From Alishewanella longhuensis (lineage in GTDB: Bacteria > Pseudomonadota > Gammaproteobacteria > Enterobacterales > Alteromonadaceae): DNA of 64,000 bases. Made by a program: the position numbers and the translations under genes. Every line of letters begins with the position of its first letter. Positions within the stretch are counted from its first letter, which is position 1. Below the pieces are notes generated by a model. That model saw only the letters and a program-made list of their open reading frames with translations, ran no database searches and had not been told where the DNA came from. Positions 54,491 through 61,399 of the stretch are shown one piece after another. The stretch covers positions 92,538-156,537 of the forward strand of contig NZ_BNAO01000007.1 in NCBI RefSeq assembly GCF_014653435.1, read 5' to 3'.

Positions 54491-54518
54491 ATAATAACCA
54501 ATTTGCCACCGGTGGCAA
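54491..54518 (-). promoter_or_regulatory. GH28 promoter overlapped by LacI-type operator 1
   Basis: On the minus strand, TTGCCA (-35) and TATTAT (-10) are 16 nt apart. The -35 is the first part of a perfect 16-bp palindrome TTGCCACCGGTGGCAA (54503-54518), so a bound repressor would cover the -35 and spacer. Confidence 0.75.
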
Positions 54519-54535
54519 GCATTTCACTAAAAAAA

Positions 54536-54551
54536 TTGCCACCGCTGGCAA
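54536..54551. promoter_or_regulatory. LacI-type operator 2 upstream of GH28
   Basis: TTGCCACCGCTGGCAA matches operator 1 at all but one base and is 33 nt from it, about three helical turns. Two in-phase sites favour cooperative binding. Confidence 0.75.
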
Positions 54552-54570
54552 CTTTTTTAGTGCAGCTTAA

Positions 54571-55614
54571 TTAGTTTTCGGTGTCACTGCTTTGACAACG
54601 GCCGGTAGACTCACGCACCACCAAGGTTGGCGCCACTTTTGCTGCCACATTTGCCGCAGCTTTGTGGTTTTGCTCTATCGACATAATCATCTTAGTGGTT
54701 GCCAACAACGCCATTTGCCTGACCGGGCGGCGAATAGTGGTTAAGGAGGGCGTTACCCTTGAGGCCAGCATGTTGTCATCAAAACCGGCAACCGACAGTT
54801 GCTCAGGCACCTTAATGCCCAGGCTATAGGCGACCTTTAACACTGCGGCGGCCATTTGGTCATTATTCGCAAAGATCGCAGTTGGCCGCTTTATCCGTTG
54901 CAATAGTTGTTTGGCACATTCAATACCGGTTTCAAAAGTATTATTGCCTTCTAAAATCATCTCAGCCGGGATCTTTACTCCATATGCCGACAGTCCAAGC
55001 TGAAAGCCTTCCATCCGCTCTGTAGAAGACTTGTAGCGCTGCGGCCCACTAATAAAAGCAATTTTTTCATGCCCTAGCTGCGCAAAATAGCGGGCCATTT
55101 CTGCTGCGGCCGCGCGATCGTCTGAGACCACTATATGCTCTTGCGTGTCTAATGCCACAGAGCTTAACCGCACATAAGGGCTGCCCGATTCTTTTAAGGC
55201 CAAAGCCAGGGTTTCCGACTCTGACACCGGCGGCAATACAATAACGCCATCCAGTTTAGAGCGCCGCATAAAACGCAGACAATCATTCACCAAAGACTCG
55301 CTTTGATAGCGGCACGGATGCACTACCAGCTCGTAGCCAAGCGTTGAGCAAACCTCCAGCACCCCACGTTGCACATCATCCAAATACAAGGCATCGGGGT
55401 TATCGTAAATAAGGCCCAATAAATAAGAACGGCTGGACGCTAAGCCACGCGCCTGGGCGTTAGGAGCATACTTTAACTCGTTAATCACCTTTTCAACTTT
55501 CAGGCGGGTACTTTCGCCCACGCTTAACGAGCCGTTGATCACGCGCGATACGGTTCTTTTTGAGACCCCGGCAATGCGGGCGACATCATTAATGGTTGAT
55601 TGCTTTTGCATCAA
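54571..55614 (-). CDS. LacI-family transcriptional regulator
   Basis: A 347-residue protein: an N-terminal HTH (about 7-28, INDVARIAGVSKRTVSRVING) with hinge helix, then a periplasmic-binding-protein-like effector domain with the usual SYLLGLIYDNPDALY and NDQMAAAVLKVA stretches. It sits between the iclR-type gene (19-nt gap) and GH28. The palindromes at 54503-54551 and before the TonB receptor have the length and CG-centred symmetry of LacI-family operators, so this is the best candidate to bind them, with a uronate or KDG-like effector. That link is inferred. Confidence 0.9.
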   Translation of the reverse strand: MMQKQSTINDVARIAGVSKRTVSRVINGSLSVGESTRLKVEKVINELKYAPNAQARGLASSRSYLLGLIYDNPDALYLDDVQRGVLEVCSTLGYELVVHPCRYQSESLVNDCLRFMRRSKLDGVIVLPPVSESETLALALKESGSPYVRLSSVALDTQEHIVVSDDRAAAAEMARYFAQLGHEKIAFISGPQRYKSSTERMEGFQLGLSAYGVKIPAEMILEGNNTFETGIECAKQLLQRIKRPTAIFANNDQMAAAVLKVAYSLGIKVPEQLSVAGFDDNMLASRVTPSLTTIRRPVRQMALLATTKMIMSIEQNHKAAANVAAKVAPTLVVRESTGRCQSSDTEN

Positions 55615-55633
55615 TTCGTTTCCGCCTTAATGG

Positions 55634-56410
55634 CTATTTCTGATTGGCCGCAAGCTGCGGCCGATACACCGTTAACCCAATATCAATGGCTGCTTTTTTT
55701 ACTTTTTGCGCCACATCAGCAAACTGGTTTCGGGCAAAAATACTGCTGGGTGCGGTGACGGTAATAGCTGCGACCACTGCACCCCGTTCATCGCGAATGG
55801 GCGCTGCTAAACAGCGCACATCCTGATGGTATTCTTGATCATCTGTGGCATAACCACGACCTAATATTCGTTGTAATTCTAATTTAAGTTCATCCGGCTC
55901 GGCCAGGCTTTGTGCCGTCATGCTTTTAAACAAACCCTGTTCGGCGAGTAGCAGCAAGGCATCAAAATGCAAAAACGCCAAAAACACTTTGCCGGCAGCC
56001 GAACAATTAAAGTGCGCTATAGTGCCGGGGCGAGCGGCGATCCGCAAGGGGTTAGGGCTATCACAGACCTCAATGATCAATGCGCCCTCGGCATGCGGCA
56101 AACTGAGCTGCGCCGTCATACCGGTACTTAACGCCAATTTTTGTAAGTAAGGCAAGGCCTGTCGGCTCAGTTTACTGGAGCTGACCAAGTTAAAACTCAT
56201 TTTAAATAGCGAAGCACCCACCTGATAGCGCTTCCCCTGCTTTTCCAGCAATTGCTGCTGGCAAAGCGTTTGCAAAATTCGAAAGGTGGTCGTGCGGGGC
56301 ACCGACAAGCGCTGCTCCAGCTCGGTCAGGCTTAGTCCCTGTTCCGATTCCGACACCAAAGATAAAATGCGACAGGCATTTGCCAAATTAGGGATCACAT
56401 AACTTACCAT
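55634..56410 (-). CDS. IclR-family transcriptional regulator (KdgR-like candidate)
   Basis: A 258-residue protein: a winged HTH at about 20-75 (LSLTELEQRLSVPRTTTFRILQ, abbreviated here by its ends LSLTELE and FRIL) and an IclR effector domain with CDSPNPLRIAARPGT and AAPIRDERG. The ATG at 56410 has AGAGGAG upstream; an earlier start adds 11 residues without match. KdgR, the known pectin/KDG regulator of enterobacteria, belongs to this family, but I cannot show orthology. It lies 22 nt after dctM and so is expressed with the transporter genes. Confidence 0.88.
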   Translation of the reverse strand: MVSYVIPNLANACRILSLVSESEQGLSLTELEQRLSVPRTTTFRILQTLCQQQLLEKQGKRYQVGASLFKMSFNLVSSSKLSRQALPYLQKLALSTGMTAQLSLPHAEGALIIEVCDSPNPLRIAARPGTIAHFNCSAAGKVFLAFLHFDALLLLAEQGLFKSMTAQSLAEPDELKLELQRILGRGYATDDQEYHQDVRCLAAPIRDERGAVVAAITVTAPSSIFARNQFADVAQKVKKAAIDIGLTVYRPQLAANQK

Positions 56411-56432
56411 GAGCGCGCTCCTCTGTCTTAGG

Positions 56433-57728
56433 TTATAAACCAAACAACGCCGGTAAAAACTCGCTGATTGCCGGAATATAAGTCACCAGCATCAGTACCA
56501 CGAACATCGCCAGATAAAGCGGCATCATAGGTTTAATAATGGCTTCAATGCGGGTTTTGGCGATGGCACAGCTAACGAAAAGCACACTCCCTACCGGAGG
56601 GGACACCAAACCAATCGACAGATTCAGCACCATCATAATACCAAAGTGCAACGGACTCATACCGAGCTCGACTGCCACCGGCAAAAAGATTGGGGTAAAA
56701 ATTAATACTGCCGGTGTCATATCCATAAAGGCACCCACCAACAGTAAAATCAGGTTAATCATTAGCAAAATCAGCAAAGGGTTTTCGCTTAGGGTCAACA
56801 TAGCCGCACTAATGGTTTGCGGTATTTGCTCGTAAGACAAAATCCACGACATGGCGGATGAGGTGGCAATGAGCGCCAGCACTATCGCCGTGGTTTCAGC
56901 CGCTTTCATCATAATGCCGGAAAGCTCAGTCACTTTAACTTCGCGATAAATGCCCACCGCCAGGATCAGCGAATAGACCACAGCGATCGCGCCAGCCTCC
57001 GTTGCCGTAAAAATGCCGCCAATAATGCCGCCAATCACTAAAAAAATCATAAACAGGCTGGGTAGTGCCGCCGCCACTTTTTGCACCACCAGTTTCAATG
57101 GCAAACGGGCGCCAACCGGATAGCCTTTGATTTTGGCATAACCGGCACACACGGTCATTAAGGCCACGCCCAGCAGAATACCGGGTAAATAACCGGCCAC
57201 AAAGAGCGCAGCGATAGAGACACCACCACTGGCAATGGCATAGACAATTAAAATATTACTCGGTGGTATTAACATGCCGGTAGTGGCAGCGGCAGCCGTT
57301 ACCGCTGCGCTGTAATTGACATCGTAGCCCTGCTTTTTCATTTCGGGCAGCATAAAGCTACCAATGGCGGAGGTCGCGGCAACGGCAGAGCCGGAGATGG
57401 CGCCAAAAAACATACAGGAGACCACATTCACCAGTGCCAAACCACCCGGCAACATGCCAATTAACGCCATAGCACATTCAATTAGCCGTTTGGCAATACC
57501 GCCCCGCCCCATAATCAGCCCGGATAAAATAAAGAACGGAATAGCCAGCAAAGCGAAACTATTGATGCCCCCCGCCATGCGCTGCGCCATAGTGGTCACT
57601 GCCGGCACAAAGTCGATGCTAACTAACATGGTGGCCAAGGTCGCTAAACCAATAGAAAAAGTGATAGGGACATTGAGCATTAGCAAGCCAAAGAACACCA
57701 CTAATAACACAAGAATTGATATTTCCAT
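56433..57728 (-). CDS. TRAP transporter large permease (DctM family)
   Basis: A 431-residue membrane protein with about 12-13 helices that forms the sodium-driven channel of a TRAP uptake system. It has family features such as FFILSGLIMGRGGIAKRL and the two conserved GAISGSAVAATSAIGS and PPVGSVLFV regions. Its ATG overlaps the dctQ stop by one base (TAATG). Its place among kdu, uxa and kdg genes suggests uronate or short oligouronide import. Confidence 0.93.
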   Translation of the reverse strand: MEISILVLLVVFFGLLMLNVPITFSIGLATLATMLVSIDFVPAVTTMAQRMAGGINSFALLAIPFFILSGLIMGRGGIAKRLIECAMALIGMLPGGLALVNVVSCMFFGAISGSAVAATSAIGSFMLPEMKKQGYDVNYSAAVTAAAATTGMLIPPSNILIVYAIASGGVSIAALFVAGYLPGILLGVALMTVCAGYAKIKGYPVGARLPLKLVVQKVAAALPSLFMIFLVIGGIIGGIFTATEAGAIAVVYSLILAVGIYREVKVTELSGIMMKAAETTAIVLALIATSSAMSWILSYEQIPQTISAAMLTLSENPLLILLMINLILLLVGAFMDMTPAVLIFTPIFLPVAVELGMSPLHFGIMMVLNLSIGLVSPPVGSVLFVSCAIAKTRIEAIIKPMMPLYLAMFVVLMLVTYIPAISEFLPALFGL

Positions 57729-58228
57729 TAGTGTAGCCCCTCAACTGTTGGCATTGTCTGATCGGTACTTAAGTAATACAGCTGACAGCAACCATAGAAC
57801 GCAATAAGGCTGCCAGAGAACGGAATAATCATGTAGATGTAGGCCATGCGGATATTAAGCGCGGCCGACATCTGATTAAGCTCATAGGTTAAAGCCACCA
57901 GATTACCACCGCCAATCACCATTACCGCGACAGCAAAGACGACAACGGCGCTACTCACTAGCATGGCCAAACGCTGCCGATTGCGCGTATTAAAACGTTG
58001 CGTCACAATATCCAAACCCAAATGCACGCCGGTACGATAGGCCAGTGCTGCCCCTAACATGCCAATCCAAATCAGCAAGCAACGGGAGAGCTCTTCGGTA
58101 ATAGAACTTGGGGTATTGAGCAGATAACGCGACACCACCTGCCAGCCCACAACCAGCACTATGCTTAACATTAAGCTGGCGAGGGTCCATTTTAAAGCAC
58201 TGTCGATACGGCTAATCAGCTTATTCAT
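57728..58228 (-). CDS. TRAP transporter small permease (DctQ family)
   Basis: A 166-residue protein with four membrane helices and the typical SITEELSRCLLIWIGMLGAA stretch between helices one and two. The ATG at 58228 (AGGAG upstream) is used rather than the longer reading; it overlaps the dctP stop by 8 nt. It works with the adjacent large permease. Confidence 0.92.
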   Translation of the reverse strand: MNKLISRIDSALKWTLASLMLSIVLVVGWQVVSRYLLNTPSSITEELSRCLLIWIGMLGAALAYRTGVHLGLDIVTQRFNTRNRQRLAMLVSSAVVVFAVAVMVIGGGNLVALTYELNQMSAALNIRMAYIYMIIPFSGSLIAFYGCCQLYYLSTDQTMPTVEGLH

Positions 58229-59252
58229 TGATAGGCTCCTGCGGCTTGGCTGTGGTTGCACTTAGCTCGGCAATACCTTGTAGCAAAGGGCCAATTTGCG
58301 TTTGCAGCATTTGCTGATAAAAGGGCGCAACCGCCAGGCGAAACGGCGCTTTATCGGGATAGATCACTGTTACACCCGCCGCCTTTACCGCTGCCAGGGC
58401 TTCTTCCGAGGCTTGATGCCAGGCGGCTTTTTGATAGGCAATCGAATCGTTGGCGGCTTGTTGTACCCACTGCTGCTGCTGTGGCGTTAAATCTTGCCAA
58501 ACATTCAGGCTCATTATCAGTACATCAGGTACAGCGGTATGTTCATCCAGCGAGAAGTATTTGCTCAGCTCATAATGGCGGGATAAATAGAAACTGGGTG
58601 GGTTATTTTCCGCGCCATCCACCACGCCTTGCTGAATGGCGGTATAGAGCTCCCCCCAGTCAATAGGGGTAGCAGCGCCGCCCAGCGCCTCAACCATCCG
58701 CACCGCGGTTTGGCTATTAAGCACCCGGAATTTTTTGCCACGTAAATCTGCCGGGGTGTCGATGCGGGTATTGCTGGAATAAAAACTGCGACTGCCGGCG
58801 TCATAGTAGCCCAGACCAAACAGGCGTGCCGTTTGGATCTCTTTTAACAGCCCTTGGCCAATGTCACTATCCAGCACCCGCCAAAAATGTTCGTTATCAT
58901 CAAAAATGTATGGCACGCTAAACACTTGCATTGCCGGTACAAAACCTTCCAGCGGACTGGCCGACACCTTGGTCATCGCCAGGCTACCAATTTGTAACAG
59001 CTCTACCAGCTCGCGTTCGTTACCAAGTTGGCCACCACTGTAAATTTCGATGCGCATGCTACCGTCAGAATAATGGGCTAAGCGCTCGCCCATCAAGGCC
59101 ATGGCTTTATGCACCACATGTTCCTGATCTAGTGTGTGCGCTAATCGAAGGACTTTAACATCCTGTTCAACCTGGCAGCCACTGAGTAAAGTAAGGCTTA
59201 ACCCAAGCAGCATAGCGCCGACGGCCGACCAGCGGTTTCGTTGTTGTTTCAT
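58221..59252 (-). CDS. TRAP transporter substrate-binding protein (DctP family), lipidated
   Basis: A 343-residue protein. The signal sequence ends in LLSGC (Cys26) with Gln at +2, a clear lipobox; most Gram-negative TRAP binding proteins are soluble, so lipidation is unusual. The binding domain shows the DctP features YSGGQLGNERELVELLQIG and the region LRGKKFRVLNSQ with the substrate-carboxylate Arg, then WGELYTAIQQGVVDGAENN. Ligand probably a uronate, given the context. Confidence 0.92.
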   Translation of the reverse strand: MKQQRNRWSAVGAMLLGLSLTLLSGCQVEQDVKVLRLAHTLDQEHVVHKAMALMGERLAHYSDGSMRIEIYSGGQLGNERELVELLQIGSLAMTKVSASPLEGFVPAMQVFSVPYIFDDNEHFWRVLDSDIGQGLLKEIQTARLFGLGYYDAGSRSFYSSNTRIDTPADLRGKKFRVLNSQTAVRMVEALGGAATPIDWGELYTAIQQGVVDGAENNPPSFYLSRHYELSKYFSLDEHTAVPDVLIMSLNVWQDLTPQQQQWVQQAANDSIAYQKAAWHQASEEALAAVKAAGVTVIYPDKAPFRLAVAPFYQQMLQTQIGPLLQGIAELSATTAKPQEPINE

Positions 59253-59329
59253 ATTGTTACCCTGTTAATAGTCTTTGCAATTGCCGCCGGTTTTATTCTC
59301 TGTAAAGCTCAGCGACACAAGACGGTTAG

Positions 59330-60172
59330 CTAGCGCATCGCGCTGGCTGGGAATTTATCCATATCATGATAATCCAGGTTCTCACCTGCCATGCCCCAGA
59401 TAAAAGCATAATTACTGGTGCCGCAACCACTGTGAATAGACCAGGCCGGCGAAACCACTGCTTGCTCATTCGCCACCCAAATATGCCGGGTTTGTTGCGG
59501 CTGCCCCATAAAATGGCAAACCCCCTGCTCTTCGGCCAAATCAAAATAAAAATAAGCTTCCATCCGGCGATCATGCTGATGCGCTGGCATGGTATTCCAC
59601 ACACTACCCGGCTTAAGTACCGTTAACCCCATCTGTAACTGGCAGGTTTCAACCACGTCGTTAATCATCAGCTGGTGAATGGCACGCTCATTGGAGGTGG
59701 CTTGCGAGCCCATTTGCAACACGGTGCATTTGTCCATCGTCAAATGCTTGGTAGGATAGCTATGATGCGCCGGGGCAGAGTTGAGATAAAATTTAGCAGG
59801 GGTGGCACTATCGCTGCTTTGAAAGCTGACATCCATTGCTCCCATGCCGATATAAAGCGCTTCTTTGTTGTGTAGCACATAGTCTTTGCCATCAACTGAT
59901 ACGGTGCCGCTGCCACCGACGTTAATAACCCCCAGCTCGCGGCGCTGTAAAAAGTACTCAGCTTTAAGCGCTTCAACAGTTGCAAGCTTTATCGCAGCTT
60001 GCACTGGTACAGCACTACCAACAATCACCCGTTCATAATGGGTGTAGCAAAGCACCAGCTTGTCGGCTTGCATTAAGTTCTCGACCAGAAAATGCTGACG
60101 TAATTGTTCGGTATCATATTTTTTAACGTCATCCGGATGTGTGGGATAACGGCTTTCGTAAATAACGGTCAT
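59330..60172 (-). CDS. kduI: 5-dehydro-4-deoxy-D-glucuronate isomerase
   Basis: Converts 5-keto-4-deoxyuronate, formed from unsaturated uronates, to 2,5-diketo-3-deoxygluconate. It has 280 residues in a cupin fold and closely resembles E. coli KduI throughout. The metal-binding His/Glu set lies in WNTMPAHQHDRRMEAYFYF (about 193-211) and the SIHSG motif near 247. It follows kduD by 54 nt and precedes dctP by 77 nt. Confidence 0.96.
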   Translation of the reverse strand: MTVIYESRYPTHPDDVKKYDTEQLRQHFLVENLMQADKLVLCYTHYERVIVGSAVPVQAAIKLATVEALKAEYFLQRRELGVINVGGSGTVSVDGKDYVLHNKEALYIGMGAMDVSFQSSDSATPAKFYLNSAPAHHSYPTKHLTMDKCTVLQMGSQATSNERAIHQLMINDVVETCQLQMGLTVLKPGSVWNTMPAHQHDRRMEAYFYFDLAEEQGVCHFMGQPQQTRHIWVANEQAVVSPAWSIHSGCGTSNYAFIWGMAGENLDYHDMDKFPASAMR

Positions 60173-60226
60173 AGTGCAGTCCTTAAAAGTATTCTGAATT
60201 TGTGATAAATGCTGTCAGTTAGTTTA

Positions 60227-60985
60227 TTAACGGGCTAACCAGCCGCCATCAACCGCCAATACATGGCCGTTCACGTAATCACTGGCCGGGGAGGCTAAAA
60301 ACACCGCAGCACCGGCCAAATCCTCTGGCTCGCCCCAGCGGTTTGCCGGGATCCGGGCTAGAATGGCACTGTTGCGCTGTTCATCCGCTTGCAGTGCCGC
60401 TGTGTTGTCGGTACGGAAATAACCTGGGGCAATGGCGTTAATCTGAATATTATGCTGCGCCCATTCATTGGCCAGGGCTTTGGTCACACCGGCAATGGCA
60501 TGTTTACTGGCGGTATAAGCCGGTACAGTAATACCGCCGCTGTATGACAGCATCGAAGCGATATTAATAATTTTACCACTACGGCGTTTAATCATTTCGG
60601 CGCCTAACAGTTGCGCTAATAAAAAGGCCGCATCCAAATTTACTGCAATCACTTTGCGCCATTCCGCCATGGGGAACTCATGCGCCGGCGCCCGAAAAAT
60701 AGTGCCCCCGCAATTGACCAAAATATCGACACTTCCCAGCTGTAACGCTTGGCTAGCGAGTTGCCGGACAGAATGTTCATCTGCCAGATCAGCGACCAAC
60801 TCTTGCGCCGTACCACCGGCAGCGACAATGCTGTCGACCGTGGCTTGTGCGCCGCCAGCACGCGAGCAGGAACAAAGCACCCGAGCGCCTTTGGCAGCCA
60901 AGGCGATTGCTATTGCTTTACCGAGTCCCCGGCTGGCACCGGTAACCAGCGCAGTTTTACCCGCTACTGAAAATAAATCTGTCAT
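60227..60985 (-). CDS. kduD: 2-dehydro-3-deoxy-D-gluconate 5-dehydrogenase
   Basis: Reduces 2,5-diketo-3-deoxygluconate to KDG with NAD(P)H. It has 252 residues and is a short-chain dehydrogenase with the nucleotide loop TGASRGLGKAIA (about 16-27), NCGG, the catalytic Ser in the IASMLSYSG region and YTASK with catalytic Tyr and Lys (near 155-159). It begins the fourteen-gene minus-strand block and faces the TonB receptor across a 414-nt gap. Confidence 0.94.
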   Translation of the reverse strand: MTDLFSVAGKTALVTGASRGLGKAIAIALAAKGARVLCSCSRAGGAQATVDSIVAAGGTAQELVADLADEHSVRQLASQALQLGSVDILVNCGGTIFRAPAHEFPMAEWRKVIAVNLDAAFLLAQLLGAEMIKRRSGKIINIASMLSYSGGITVPAYTASKHAIAGVTKALANEWAQHNIQINAIAPGYFRTDNTAALQADEQRNSAILARIPANRWGEPEDLAGAAVFLASPASDYVNGHVLAVDGGWLAR

Positions 60986-61066
60986 TTTTTACTCCTTTTC
61001 GCCGCTGTCACTGGCATTTTTTGTTGCCACAAGCTCTGCGTTAATCGGTTAAGCCACTATTAACAT

Positions 61067-61083
61067 TGTTCAAATATGGAACA
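61067..61083. promoter_or_regulatory. 17-bp inverted repeat in the kduD/receptor intergenic region
   Basis: TGTTC and GAACA flank a 7-nt AT-rich centre. It lies 82 nt upstream of kduD and 317 nt upstream of the receptor. The size suits an IclR-type site, but no second copy is seen in the window. Confidence 0.35.
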
Positions 61084-61216
61084 GAGGCAATTTTTAAAAA
61101 CCCATCAAAACTATTTAATTCAGCAACTTATTAAAGTTTTACTACTTTCAGCCCTATCAATTAGTGATTTAATTTACATCATTAATTGACAGAATTTAGT
61201 ACTTGGTGTTAGCTTT

Positions 61217-61232
61217 TTGCCATCGGTGGCAC
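61217..61232. promoter_or_regulatory. LacI-type operator 3 upstream of the TonB receptor
   Basis: TTGCCATCGGTGGCAC matches 14 of 16 bases of the perfect palindrome before GH28. It is 33 nt upstream of the next site, the same spacing as at GH28. Confidence 0.7.
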
Positions 61233-61249
61233 AAAATTGCAAGCTTTTT

Positions 61250-61279
61250 TTGCCACCGGTAGACAAAACAGCCTATACA
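61250..61279 (+). promoter_or_regulatory. Receptor promoter with degenerate LacI-type operator 4
   Basis: TTGCCA (61250-61255) and TATACA (61274-61279) with 18-nt spacing form a plausible promoter. The -35 is the left half of TTGCCACCGGTAGACA (61250-61265), whose right half is degraded. The remaining leader to 61400 is 120 nt long; the rest of the 414-nt gap holds only AT-rich sequence. Confidence 0.6.
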
Positions 61280-61399
61280 ATAACGACATAACAATGTCGC
61301 CGAATTATCGACAGGGGAGCAGACAAGTTGCTCCTGACAAAGACGAAAATAGCCAGCATCAATTGGCAACAGACAAACACTCAGGACAAGGTGGACAAC

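Noticed and set aside
60990-61040. TTGCCACA and CTGGCAT half-sites upstream of kduD
   Set aside because: They match only halves of the LacI-type operator and are not correctly spaced to form a site.
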